Shown: positions 16,893 through 24,015, numbered from the stretch's first letter. The stretch: 49,831 bases of DNA from G963665405 sp963665405 (GCA_963665405.2 CAXXUH010000001.1:1-49831), one strand, 5' to 3'. The notes: generated from the letters alone by a model not told the origin. A program made the numbers and translations.

Positions 16893-17701
16893 ATGTCCGG
16901 AAAAGTCATCGCGATCATTTCGGGCAAGGGCGGGGTCGGAAAGACGACCGTCACGGCCAATCTCGGAGCGGCGCTGGCGCTGCGCGGCGCCCGGGTGATC
17001 CTGGTGGACGCGGACATCGGCCTGCGGAACCTGGACCTGGTCATGGGACTCGAGAGCCGGATTGTCCACGACCTAGTGCAGGTGGTCGAGGGGTTCTGCG
17101 CGCCGGAAGAGGCGGTGATTCGCGACCGGCACATCGATAGGCTTCACCTCCTGCCGGCGGCACAGACCCGGGAGCACTCGGCGGTGACCCAGGACGAGAT
17201 GAGAGGGCTGTGCCTTCTGCTCGCCGAGGACTTCGACTACACGCTGATCGACTCGCCGTCCGGCATCGGACGCGGGTTCCGCAATGCGGTGGCCCCGGCC
17301 AGCCAGGTCATCGTGGTCACGAATCCCAGCGCCACCGCGATACGGGATGCCGACAGGGTGATCGGGATAACCGAGGCTATAGGCCTGCCACCCCCGGGTC
17401 TGATACTCAACAGAGCACGCCGCGGCGTGAGACGGCGGCGGAGACACGTGAGCTGCTCGACCTTCTGTCGATTCCGCTGCTGGGAACCGTTCCCGAGGAC
17501 GACGATATCATCTTCCATGACGGCAAGAACGTCTCCGTGGCGGACGACCCGAGGTCGGCCTCCGGCGAGGCATTCCGCCGCATCGCGGCGTGCGTAAACG
17601 GCGATGCGATTCCGGCTCCAGAGCTCAACGGGGGCACCGGAGTCGCGACTTACGTACGGAAGCTCGTGAGCTTTGCCGGCGCGCTGGCGTGGCCCAGGTG
17701 A
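16893..17701 (+). CDS. minD: Septum site-determining protein MinD, with a one-base frameshift
   Basis: ParA-type ATPase that recruits MinC to the membrane. The first frame carries the deviant Walker A GKGGVGKTT (residues 11-19), DADIGLRNLD and DSPSGIGRG, and runs correctly to LILNRARRGVRR. Correct MinD sequence then resumes in another frame (AAETRELLDLLSIPLLGTVPEDDD) and ends with a membrane-targeting-like helix (YVRKLVSFAGALAW) at 17701. A single missing base in the CGG run near 17433-17440 explains the shift. Reading on in the first frame gives Arg/Ser/Thr-rich nonsense to 17597. It is either a real mutation or a sequencing error in a GC-rich run; the intact downstream frame favours error or a very recent event. 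Confidence 0.85.
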
Positions 17702-17757
17702 TCGGGCACCGCCTCGTCAGGCGTTCACGCCCCTGACAGGTCTCGCCCTCGGGCTCC

Positions 17758-19119
17758 TCAATCCAGCCGCTGACTCGTGGTTTGTGCCCTCCCCACGATG
17801 CCGCGCAGGGTTGTCTGGGCGGCCAGAGCCCGCTTGCTGGACCACTCCCACTCGAGATTCGGAGCCCCGCCGGTCGACCGTTCCGGCTCTCTGAGCACTA
17901 TGAGCGCGAGCACGGCGGCGAACACTAGAACCGCTCCGGCAATCAGGAACACTCCCTGGGGGTCGGTCAGCCTGGCGACGCCCGCCAGCAAGAGGGGTCC
18001 GAGCACCCCACCGAGAGAGGCGGCGGACGATTTGATCCCGAGGACCCTCGACCTGTGCCGTTCCGCAGTGACGTCGATGTAGAAGGCGCTCAGCGCCGGC
18101 ATCACCAACGCCAGCCCCAGCCCTGCCACAAAGGCAAACAGGATCATCAACGGGAACGAAGTGACGAAGGCCAGAGCGCCGGGGAGCGCCAAGAACAGCA
18201 CCGTGCCGGCGAGAATGACGGGCTTGCGCCCCAATCGATCGCTCGACCGGCCGAAGAGGAGCTGGCCGACGACTATCGCAACGCCGGATGCAGCGACCAC
18301 GATGCCGAACTGGATGGTGGACCATTCGAGCTCGTTGTAGAAGTAGAAGATCATCTGCGGCTCGATGAAGGTGTACTCGAAGACAATGATGGAGTCCAGG
18401 AGCAGCAGGGCAGCGAACACGACAATGGGTCTCGGAAGGGAGCTCCAGACCGTCTCGCCGACCACGGTCTGGGTTGAGGCAGTCCGCCGCCGGCGCAGCC
18501 TCTCCCGCCGCCTCACCTCCTGAGTTCGGGTTTCCGGGACCAGAGAGAACGCGAAGATGAGGGCGGCGAAGGCCAGGATCGCCGAGCCGATGAAGGGCGC
18601 AGAGAACCCCCAGCTATCGTAGAGCACGCCTCCGATGACGGGCCCGAAGATGATCCCCGCGCCCATGCTGCCCATGACGATTCCGACCCGTTGGGCACGT
18701 TGATGCTCAGGGACGATGTCCGCGGCGACCCCCATCGCCGCCGGCATGAGGCCAGCGGTCAGCACTCCCTCGGCGGCGCGGATCGCGATGAACACCTCGG
18801 TCGACGGCGCGAAAAGGAAGCCGATGTTGACCCCGACGAAGGAGGCCAGCGACAGGAGGATCAGAGGGCGCCGTCCAATGCGGTCGGCGAGAGATCCCAT
18901 TACCGGCGAGGCCAATAGCGCCCCGAGGGCGAAGGCCATCGTCATGATCCCGAGGGCTTCGACGCCCGAGCCGAACTCGTTGAGCCTGCGGGCGAAGACG
19001 GGCATGATCAGCCCGAAGCCGGTCATCACGATGCCCACACTGGCAGCCAGCAGAAGGATGATGTGGAGAGCACGCCGCGGGTCGGGGCGCGAGGTGATCA
19101 CCCGATCGGCGATCACCAC
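17758..19119 (-). CDS. MFS transporter, multidrug-efflux type
   Basis: A twelve-helix major facilitator of about 453 residues. The motif-A loop is GSLADRIGRRPLI after helix 2 and is repeated as GRSSDRLGRKPVI in the second half. The motif-C-like GIIFGPVIGGVLYD in helix 5 points to the drug/H+ antiporter side of the family. A basic loop (RRRERLRRRRT) links the two halves. The frame stays open to 19341, but that part is antisense to the SnoaL-like gene, so GTG 19119 (32 bp after that gene's stop) is the likely start. The substrate is unknown. Confidence 0.88.
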   Translation of the reverse strand: MVIADRVITSRPDPRRALHIILLLAASVGIVMTGFGLIMPVFARRLNEFGSGVEALGIMTMAFALGALLASPVMGSLADRIGRRPLILLSLASFVGVNIGFLFAPSTEVFIAIRAAEGVLTAGLMPAAMGVAADIVPEHQRAQRVGIVMGSMGAGIIFGPVIGGVLYDSWGFSAPFIGSAILAFAALIFAFSLVPETRTQEVRRRERLRRRRTASTQTVVGETVWSSLPRPIVVFAALLLLDSIIVFEYTFIEPQMIFYFYNELEWSTIQFGIVVAASGVAIVVGQLLFGRSSDRLGRKPVILAGTVLFLALPGALAFVTSFPLMILFAFVAGLGLALVMPALSAFYIDVTAERHRSRVLGIKSSAASLGGVLGPLLLAGVARLTDPQGVFLIAGAVLVFAAVLALIVLREPERSTGGAPNLEWEWSSKRALAAQTTLRGIVGRAQTTSQRLD

Positions 19120-19151
19120 ATGGCCGAGGTTCGGGTACGTGCGGTCAGGGT

Positions 19152-19592
19152 TCACGCTCCGACACCCAGCTCGACCATGAGGGTCGCGACGTCTATGTAG
19201 GTCGTCTCGTGGTGGATGAGACCGTCGCGGATGTCGAAGAACGAGACGCCGCGAAGGCGGATCGTCTTCCCGGTCGGCGGAACGGGGTTCTCGCCCAGGA
19301 TCCCCTCCAGCACCCCGGTGTTGGTGCCTGTGAAGACCCACTGCGCCGTCACGACCTCTTCGGCCACGATCGTACGGGTGACCTCCAGGTCGAGCTCGGG
19401 GAAGGCGGCGAACCAGCGCGGCCAGAAGGCCTGGGCGTCCTCGGCCGAGAGCGCAGGATTCTCGAAGGCGTCGCCGTGAACGAACTCGAGGACGAAGTCC
19501 TCGGAGCGAAGTGCGCTCATGGCGTTCGCGTCGCGGGCGGCGAGTGCCGCCACGTACGCCGAGCTGACGTCGAGAGCCGACATGGCCGCCAT
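19152..19592 (-). CDS. SnoaL-like / ester cyclase (NTF2-fold) protein
   Basis: A 146-residue single-domain NTF2-like protein: helices with YVAALAARDANAMSAL, the FAAFPELDLEV strand and the C-terminal GLIHHETTYIDVATLMVELG. SnoaL-like proteins act as polyketide cyclases, isomerases or hydrolases; here the reaction is unknown. ATG 19592 is preceded by GAGGAGG. The MFS gene follows 32 bp downstream on the same strand, so the two are probably co-transcribed. Confidence 0.82.
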   Translation of the reverse strand: MAAMSALDVSSAYVAALAARDANAMSALRSEDFVLEFVHGDAFENPALSAEDAQAFWPRWFAAFPELDLEVTRTIVAEEVVTAQWVFTGTNTGVLEGILGENPVPPTGKTIRLRGVSFFDIRDGLIHHETTYIDVATLMVELGVGA

Positions 19593-19651
19593 CGAAGCAA
19601 CCTCCTCGAGCTACGGAGCGCCTCTACGGCACCCTATCCTTCCGCAGTCCG

Positions 19652-19873
19652 CTACACCGTGTGCCTCAGCTTGGGATCGAGGAAGTCCCTGAGTCCATCC
19701 CCAGCCAGGTTGATGCCCAGGACGGTCACGGTGAGAAAGACACCTGGGAAGATGATCACCCACATGGCCTCCCTGATGTTCTTGCTCCCGTCGGACATGA
19801 TGCCGCCCCAGCTAGGCGTATCAGGCGGCGTGCCGGCCCCCAGGAAGCTCGACGCGGCCTCCAGCAGTATAGA
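19652..19873 (-). pseudogene. ABC transporter permease (DppC/OppC-type), C-terminal remnant
   Basis: The minus strand encodes the last 73 or so residues of a peptide-type ABC permease: ILLEAASSFLGAG, TPSWGGIMSDG, MWVIIFPGVFLTVTVLG and a proper C-terminus GDGLRDFLDPKLRHTV with stop at 19652. Everything upstream of ILLEAA, including the EAA loop and other helices, is missing, and a TGA precedes it at 19877-19879. The break is about 100 bp from the 3' end of tRNA-Asp, a common site of integration and excision. No intact ABC genes are nearby. Confidence 0.8.
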
Positions 19874-19978
19874 AGCTCAGTTCGGACCTAGGCCACCACG
19901 TCCCATATCTGATCCCTGCGCGGGATCATAGTGCCGGAACGGAGAAGCAGCCAACTCAGCCGATCCTGGAGATACTGC

Positions 19979-20055
19979 TGGCGACCCCGACCAGATTCGA
20001 ACTGGCGATCTCTGCCTTGACAGGGCAGTGTGTTAGGCCGCTACACCACGGGGCC
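19979..20055 (-). tRNA. tRNA-Asp (GUC)
   Basis: A 77-nt cloverleaf with encoded CCA. The acceptor GGCCCCG pairs with CGGGGTC (one G-T), the anticodon stem CTGCC/GGCAG encloses the loop CTGTCAA (anticodon GTC), and the T-loop is GTTCGAATC. A TTGACC/TACAAT promoter lies upstream. Confidence 0.95.
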
Positions 20056-20089
20056 GCGTGGTAGAGGACGGAGCAACGCTCCGTAAGGG

Positions 20090-20119
20090 ATTGTAAGGCG
20101 CTCGGGAACCGCGGGTCAA
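20090..20119 (-). promoter_or_regulatory. Promoter for tRNA-Asp
   Basis: On the minus strand, TTGACC (20119-20114), an 18-nt spacer and TACAAT (20095-20090). The start would be near 20083, about 28 nt before the mature tRNA. Confidence 0.55.
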
Positions 20120-20137
20120 TAGTCCACTGCCGGACTA
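20120..20137 (-). terminator. Weak hairpin after the selenoprotein operon
   Basis: TAGTCC-GGCAGT-GGACTA followed by a short AT stretch, 24 bp after the glutaredoxin-like stop. The stem is only 6 bp and lacks a real U-run, so it may not terminate efficiently. Confidence 0.3.
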
Positions 20138-20160
20138 CGGGCCCGAAACGCCTCGATCGT

Positions 20161-20418
20161 TCAGGCCAGCAGCCCGGCTCCTCTCAGCGCCTCGTCAAGC
20201 CGGGGGGGGCTGTAGCCGATGATCTTAGTGTCGCCGATGACCGTCACGGGCGTGGTCCGGCAGCCCAGAGCGAGCAGGGCCTTCAACCCCTCGCGGTTCG
20301 TCGACACGTTGTACTCGGTGAACGGGATGTCCTTTTGTGAAAGATACACTTTCACCATGTGGCACGGCCCTCACCCGTTGGAGGTGTAAACGTCCACCCT
20401 GGAGTTGTCTTCTGTCAC
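20161..20418 (-). CDS. Selenocysteine-containing glutaredoxin/thioredoxin-like protein (UGPC active site)
   Basis: An 85-residue glutaredoxin-fold protein if the in-frame TGA at 20373-20371 is read as selenocysteine. The N-terminal strand VDVYTSNG leads into U16-G-P-C19, then helix HMVKVYLSQKDIPF, the cis-proline loop CRTTPVTVIG and the C-terminal RLDEAL helix. Without readthrough, only a 65-residue protein from ATG 20358 remains, with no first strand and no CxxC. GTG 20418 overlaps the FTR stop (GTGA), implying translational coupling; AAGGA lies 11 nt upstream. A SECIS-like hairpin follows the TGA. The likely role is to receive electrons from the FTR and reduce protein disulfides. A Sec in the attacking position would speed exchange. 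Confidence 0.88.
20337..20355 (-). promoter_or_regulatory. SECIS-like hairpin of the glutaredoxin-like gene
   Basis: The 7-bp perfect stem GTGAAAG/CTTTCAC encloses the loop TGTAT. The loop starts 22 nt after the TGA at 20373-20371 and has G at its second position, within the published bacterial SECIS rules (16-37 nt spacing, G in the first two loop positions). Confidence 0.8.
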
Positions 20419-20864
20419 TCTTTTGCTGATCCTTTGCTAGCCCTGGCCTTCTCTTCGCGCCTCTTGACGTTGTGCTCCCGCTTCGTCCCGGAGTCGTCGA
20501 ACAGTCCCGCGCCCTCCGGGACCGCGTCGCCGATGGTCTGCTCGACTTCCTCGCCGGCCTGATATTTGCGAAGAAACTCTTCGCTCACGAAGAACATTCA
20601 TATGCAGAAGCCGTCTCTCTCGATGTCCTCGTGGTGTCTCTCACACGGACATATCTTCTTGCGATCCTCAACTGGATCGCCACTCAGCGGCATTCAGGGA
20701 CAGTATCGATATCCCGTCGTTTGCTCGTTCTCAGCCAGCCCTTCCTGGACCACCCGCACCACGTCCGGCTCCGGGAAGAACTCGTAGGGCCCGCGCGCGA
20801 CGTACTTCTCGGAGAACTGCTCGGCGCGCCTCAGGGCCTCCTCTCTTGTCAGCTCGCGGGGCAT
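20415..20864 (-). CDS. Ferredoxin:thioredoxin reductase catalytic subunit with two selenocysteines
   Basis: A 149-residue FTR beta subunit if two in-frame TGA codons (20696-20694 and 20600-20598) are selenocysteine. The motifs are C55-P-U57, C72-P-C74 and C87-I-U89, with family sequence between them (SGDPVEDRKKI and ERHHEDIERDGF). In structurally known FTR (Synechocystis) Cys55, 74, 76 and 85 bind the 4Fe-4S cluster, while Cys57 and Cys87 form the catalytic disulfide. Here all cluster ligands stay Cys and exactly the two catalytic positions are Sec. About 60 charged residues follow U89. ATG 20864 has AGAAGG 6 nt upstream. Both TGA codons have SECIS-like hairpins. The enzyme should pass ferredoxin electrons to a thioredoxin or glutaredoxin, here probably the overlapping downstream gene. 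Confidence 0.9.
20568..20584 (-). promoter_or_regulatory. SECIS-like hairpin after the second FTR UGA
   Basis: The stem GCGAAG/CTTCGC (6 bp, perfect) encloses the loop AGTTT. The loop begins 19 nt after the TGA at 20600-20598, with G at loop position 2. Confidence 0.78.
20661..20680 (-). promoter_or_regulatory. SECIS-like hairpin after the first FTR UGA
   Basis: The stem GCGATCC/GGATCGC (7 bp, perfect) encloses the loop AGTTGA. The loop begins 20 nt after the TGA at 20696-20694, with G at loop position 2. Confidence 0.8.
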
Positions 20865-20922
20865 CTTCGGCCTTCTACTCTCCCTGCCACCAGGGGGGCT
20901 TTGCCCCTCGGCTCCTCGTCTC

Positions 20923-21309
20923 TTATCGCTTCGGGTCCCTCGTCTGGGCCGGACCCAGGCGCATCTTCTCATGCATCTCGCAGGGCATCCGACGGAACGC
21001 CCGCGCCTGCTCCTCCAGCTTCGACGTCAGGCTTGGGAGCGCCTGTTTAACGTCGTCCAGGCTCTTCCCCTCGGCCACCTCCGCGCTCAACAAAGCCACG
21101 GTACCACAGTCGCACCTGGCGGAGAAGAAGAACTTCCTGAACCCGGGGTTGGCCGAGAGGTCCATCTTGAAGCCCGGCATGGGTGTCAGGCCGCTGCTCT
21201 CGTCGAGGGAGCCCTTTATCAGCTCGCCGATCTCCCTATCGACCGATGCGGGCCCATCTTCCTGACGCTGGGGCCTTCCAGTAGCCGGGACTCCGATGGT
21301 CGACCTCAC
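20923..21309 (-). CDS. Hypothetical protein, first gene of the selenoprotein operon
   Basis: Up to 128 residues. The well-formed part runs from about residue 24 to the end: EIGELIKGSLDESSG, GFRKFFFSARCDCGTVALLSAEVAEG, then a helical region ending in MPCEMHEKMRL. The CDCG and PCEMH elements could bind a metal. No named family is recognised. It ends 58 bp before the Sec-FTR start, on the same strand. The start is uncertain: GTG 21309 fits the predicted promoter at 21360-21389 but has no clear ribosome-binding site. It may serve the FTR/glutaredoxin pair, but that rests on position only. Confidence 0.6.
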   Translation of the reverse strand: MRSTIGVPATGRPQRQEDGPASVDREIGELIKGSLDESSGLTPMPGFKMDLSANPGFRKFFFSARCDCGTVALLSAEVAEGKSLDDVKQALPSLTSKLEEQARAFRRMPCEMHEKMRLGPAQTRDPKR

Positions 21310-21359
21310 TCCAGATGCAGCACTCCCCGACCGGCGCCCTCCAACGGACCCGGACCTCT

Positions 21360-21389
21360 ATGTTAACAAACTTGGGGAGTCGCTTGCAA
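21360..21389 (-). promoter_or_regulatory. Candidate promoter of the selenoprotein operon
   Basis: On the minus strand, TTGCAA (21389-21384), an 18-nt spacer, and TAACAT (21365-21360). The start would be near 21353, some 44 nt before GTG 21309. This is the only reasonable match between 21310 and 21440. Confidence 0.42.
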
Positions 21390-21440
21390 AAGCGGGGGTG
21401 GGTGCGCTGGCCCCGCCGAATCGGCTGGGGGAAGGGAGGT

Positions 21441-21800
21441 CTAGCAGTCGGGCGGCGACGACCCATCCTCGGCCAGAACCTCCTCCAGCTCGAGAAGTTT
21501 CGCGGCCAGAGCGATGTCCAGCGCCTCGCCCAGCTCGGCCACGACGGCGGATACGGAGTCGCCTTGCGGGCATTCCTCGCTCACGCCTCCGACGCCGACA
21601 CCCACGGCTGCGTTGGCGATTTCGTACGTCTCGGCCAGCTCCGACAGCAGCTCGTCAACGTCGGACCGCTCTTCGCCTGAAGCCGGCTCGGGACTGGACA
21701 CGAGGTCCACGTCACACGCGGACAGGACGATCGCGCCCGCCAGGGCAATCGAGAGAACGAGCCAGCCGGGAATATGTCCGATCGACCCAAGCCTCTGCAT
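21441..21800 (-). CDS. Small lipoprotein of unknown function
   Basis: A 119-residue precursor. The signal peptide ends in the lipobox LSAC (Cys29), after which the mature part is very acidic and Ala/Glu/Leu-rich (EERSDVDELLSELAETYE, AVVAELGEALDIALAAKLLELEEVL), suggesting amphipathic helices. It has a second Cys pair (SEECP and the final Cys). ATG 21800 has GGGAGG about 7 nt upstream. It should be anchored on the outer face of the cytoplasmic membrane. No domain is recognised. Confidence 0.7.
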   Translation of the reverse strand: MQRLGSIGHIPGWLVLSIALAGAIVLSACDVDLVSSPEPASGEERSDVDELLSELAETYEIANAAVGVGVGGVSEECPQGDSVSAVVAELGEALDIALAAKLLELEEVLAEDGSSPPDC

Positions 21801-21918
21801 GAATAGCCTCCCGTCCCAATCTTAGGAGGCCGGTGCGATCCTGACATCGCCGGATAGGTACAGGTCCTATGGGACAAACGTCCCTGAACAACCCGGCCGC
21901 TGGGGCCATTACGGGGCG

Positions 21919-22740
21919 TCACTCGGGGATCAAGACGCAGTGGCCGCCCGCGGCGAAGCCGGCAGGGTCCGGCCCTTCCGCCGGAACGACCCTGGCTGTT
22001 GTCCGGAACACGAACCGGCCTCGGTCCCTGGTGCACTGGAACACAACCGGCAGCCCAGAGGCTACGAACTCGGGTCCCGGAGCCGGGGGCCCTTCGGGCT
22101 GTGTGACCGGCGGCTCGCAGGACCAGAGGCCTACCTGCTGCTCCCTGGCCCGCTCTTCGAGCCGCCGGTACCCCGCGAGGAGCCTGATCTCGGTCGAGGC
22201 CGCCACTCTGGCGTAGCCTTCGGTGACCAGATGGGCCCCCAGGTCCCCAGACTCGAGCCGCACGTAGACCTGCAGGACGGGCGTCCGGCCGAAGCCCTGG
22301 GGATCGAGCACGATGCTCACGACCCGTCCCTCCACGGCCTCGGCCATGAAGCCGGTGGCTCGGCGGCCCCAATCCGCGAGGCATCTGGTGGACATCACGT
22401 CTCCAATAGCTACCTCGGTCGGTGGAGCGGTGACCCCGAGGATGTCGACCGTGGTACTCGAACCGTCCTCGAACTGAACCTCGAGCGTGTCGCCGTCAAC
22501 GACGCGGACAACCCGGACCCTGATCCCTTCGTAGAACGCCGAGAATGTCCCCAGGCCCAGGGTGGGGCTGCGCCGGTCCGATGCCGCGACGGAGGTCGGT
22601 CTTGGGGTGGGGAAGCGGGCGGATGCGTCTATGGTTGCTCTGACGTTAGGCGTGGGCGGGCGCGGTCCGGCGAGGTCGCAACCGGCCAGCACTAGCAGGC
22701 CAACAGCTACAGCCACGACGGCCTGAACCGGCGAACGCAT
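21919..22740 (-). CDS. Lipoprotein with a staphylococcal-nuclease-like (thermonuclease) domain
   Basis: A 273-residue protein with signal peptide and lipobox VLAGC (Cys21), a Pro/Thr linker, then an SNase-like OB-fold from about residue 72 (RVVRVVDGDTLEVQF, VDILGVTAPPTE, HLVTEGYARV, ERAREQQVGLW). The active-site pattern is only partly kept: the first Asp and the DGDT turn are present, but the usual LIGIDTPE arginine region reads VDILGVTAPP, so nuclease activity is uncertain. A C-terminal 60-residue extension carries two Cys. It lies 6 bp after the DUF6941 gene and is probably co-transcribed with it. Confidence 0.82.
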   Translation of the reverse strand: MRSPVQAVVAVAVGLLVLAGCDLAGPRPPTPNVRATIDASARFPTPRPTSVAASDRRSPTLGLGTFSAFYEGIRVRVVRVVDGDTLEVQFEDGSSTTVDILGVTAPPTEVAIGDVMSTRCLADWGRRATGFMAEAVEGRVVSIVLDPQGFGRTPVLQVYVRLESGDLGAHLVTEGYARVAASTEIRLLAGYRRLEERAREQQVGLWSCEPPVTQPEGPPAPGPEFVASGLPVVFQCTRDRGRFVFRTTARVVPAEGPDPAGFAAGGHCVLIPE

Positions 22741-22746
22741 AGCAGC

Positions 22747-23181
22747 TCAGGAGTCTTGACTCCCCTTCTGGCCGTGGTGGTTACCCGAGGCGGGAGCCGC
22801 CACGACCCGCAGGGGGATGCGGACCATTTCGGTTCCCTGCACTACCAGGTGGAGTGAGTAGTGAGCGTAGGCAGGGAACCTGGTGTTGTTGAACGCGACG
22901 GCGAGACGGCCGGTGGCCTCGGTCGCACCCTCCACCCTGGGCACGTTGAACTTGCCGGAGATCGCGGGCACGACGTCCTTGCCGTCGGCGTCGATCAACC
23001 GGATCGTGAAATCCTTCTGTCCCGCCTCCGCCACGCTGGCCCTGAGCTGGGCCACCATGTGGAACTGCGGATGGACTGCGGGTAGCTGTCTGGCGGCGAT
23101 CGTGTTGAATCCGATGCCGATGGCGCTCAGCTTCTGTCCCGCGTGGGCATAGTCGCAAATGAAGGCGAAGTCAACCTCCAC
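22747..23181 (-). CDS. DUF6941 family protein
   Basis: A 144-residue protein that starts MEVDFAFICDYAH and contains GFNTIAA, HMVAQLRASVAEAG and FPAYAHYSLHLVVQG, the pattern of DUF6941 proteins (beta-sandwich-like, unknown role). GTG 23181 is preceded by GGAGGGG with 5 nt spacing. It leads a two-gene unit with the nuclease-like lipoprotein and is divergent from the cytochrome c gene; the 229-bp divergent gap should contain both promoters, but none is convincing. Confidence 0.75.
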   Translation of the reverse strand: MEVDFAFICDYAHAGQKLSAIGIGFNTIAARQLPAVHPQFHMVAQLRASVAEAGQKDFTIRLIDADGKDVVPAISGKFNVPRVEGATEATGRLAVAFNNTRFPAYAHYSLHLVVQGTEMVRIPLRVVAAPASGNHHGQKGSQDS

Positions 23182-23410
23182 GGGTCCCCTCCCTGATGTC
23201 GGGTCGATCGGCTGCCGACGGTTGTCCTGCTCATGTTACCAGACAGTGCCAGGAGAACATGGCTCAGGCCGGGCGTTTCACGTCGGACCGTCCTCCGAAT
23301 CGTTGCATCGCCCCAATTCGAAGATCGCCGCCACCGCAACATGACTCGCTGGTATACTTGACGAACTGGTACCGGATTGCCTGACTGCCGGATTGAACGA
23401 AGGAGGTCCC

Positions 23411-23872
23411 GTGAGATCAGTTGCCGCCTGGTCAGTTGTGCTTCTCGCCTTCGCCTCGTTTCTGTGGGCCTGTTCGAGCTCCGTGGAGCCGACTCCCTCC
23501 GGCCAGTCGCCGGACACGGTCCCCGAGGCGCCCGAGAGGATCAGTCAGACCGTTACCGCCATTCTCGTCGGGGGTACGCCGTCCGACGAGACCGCAACCC
23601 AGCCGGACGCCGCCGCCGCGAGCTGGGGGTGCCTCGGCTGCCACAGCACGGACGGCTCGATACTGCTGGGACCCTCATGGAAGGCGCTGTTCGGGAAGAC
23701 AGAGGAGTTCGAATCCGGCGGCCCGGTCGTAGTTGACGAGGCGTACCTCCGAGAGTCGATCGCCAAGCCTGGAGCCAAGGTCGTCAAGGGATTCCAGGAT
23801 GTGATGCCCACGCTGGCCGTCCCACCAGATGACGTGGAGGCGATCATCGAGTACATCAAGTCGCTGCAGTGA
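23411..23872 (+). CDS. Lipoprotein cytochrome c (class I, single haem)
   Basis: A 153-residue protein. GTG 23411 has GAAGGAGGT just upstream. The signal peptide ends in the lipobox LWAC. After a Pro/Thr-rich tether comes one cytochrome c domain: haem motif CLGCH (residues about 77-81), the GPSWKALFGKTEEF segment typical of oxidase-associated domains, and the sixth ligand Met in DVMPTLAV. It ends with the DDVEAIIEYIKSL helix. It is probably a membrane-anchored electron carrier to a terminal oxidase or another acceptor, though no oxidase gene is nearby. Confidence 0.9.
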   Translation: MRSVAAWSVVLLAFASFLWACSSSVEPTPSGQSPDTVPEAPERISQTVTAILVGGTPSDETATQPDAAAASWGCLGCHSTDGSILLGPSWKALFGKTEEFESGGPVVVDEAYLRESIAKPGAKVVKGFQDVMPTLAVPPDDVEAIIEYIKSLQ

Positions 23873-23921
23873 GACGCCTCCGGTGCGCCGGGCGCCTCGC
23901 GTAGGCGGGACCAGGGAGTGG

Positions 23922-23998
23922 TGGTGGGCGGTAATGGATTTGAACCAATGACCTCTGCGATGTCAACGCAGCGCTCTAAACCCCTGAGCTAACCGCCC
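23922..23998 (-). tRNA. tRNA-Val (GAC)
   Basis: A 77-nt cloverleaf with encoded CCA. The acceptor GGGCGGT pairs with ACCGCCC, the anticodon stem CTGCG/CGCAG encloses TTGACAT (anticodon GAC), and the T-loop is GTTCAAATC. Confidence 0.95.
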
Positions 23999-24015
23999 TC
24001 ACCTGCCGGTACCCC

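Noticed and set aside
17400..17460. Programmed frameshift in minD
   Set aside because: No slippery heptamer or stimulatory structure is evident; a one-base loss in a CGG run is simpler.
20161..20358. A 65-residue glutaredoxin lacking the active site
   Set aside because: Reading upstream through one UGA restores the first strand and UGPC, with a coupled start codon and a SECIS-like hairpin.
20415..20972. Broken FTR pseudogene with two stop codons
   Set aside because: Both stops are UGA, both fall on the catalytic cysteines, the frame is otherwise intact, and both have SECIS-like hairpins.
23341..23400. Promoter TTGACG upstream of cytochrome c
   Set aside because: No -10 hexamer at 16-18 nt; the nearby TATACT lacks a -35 partner.
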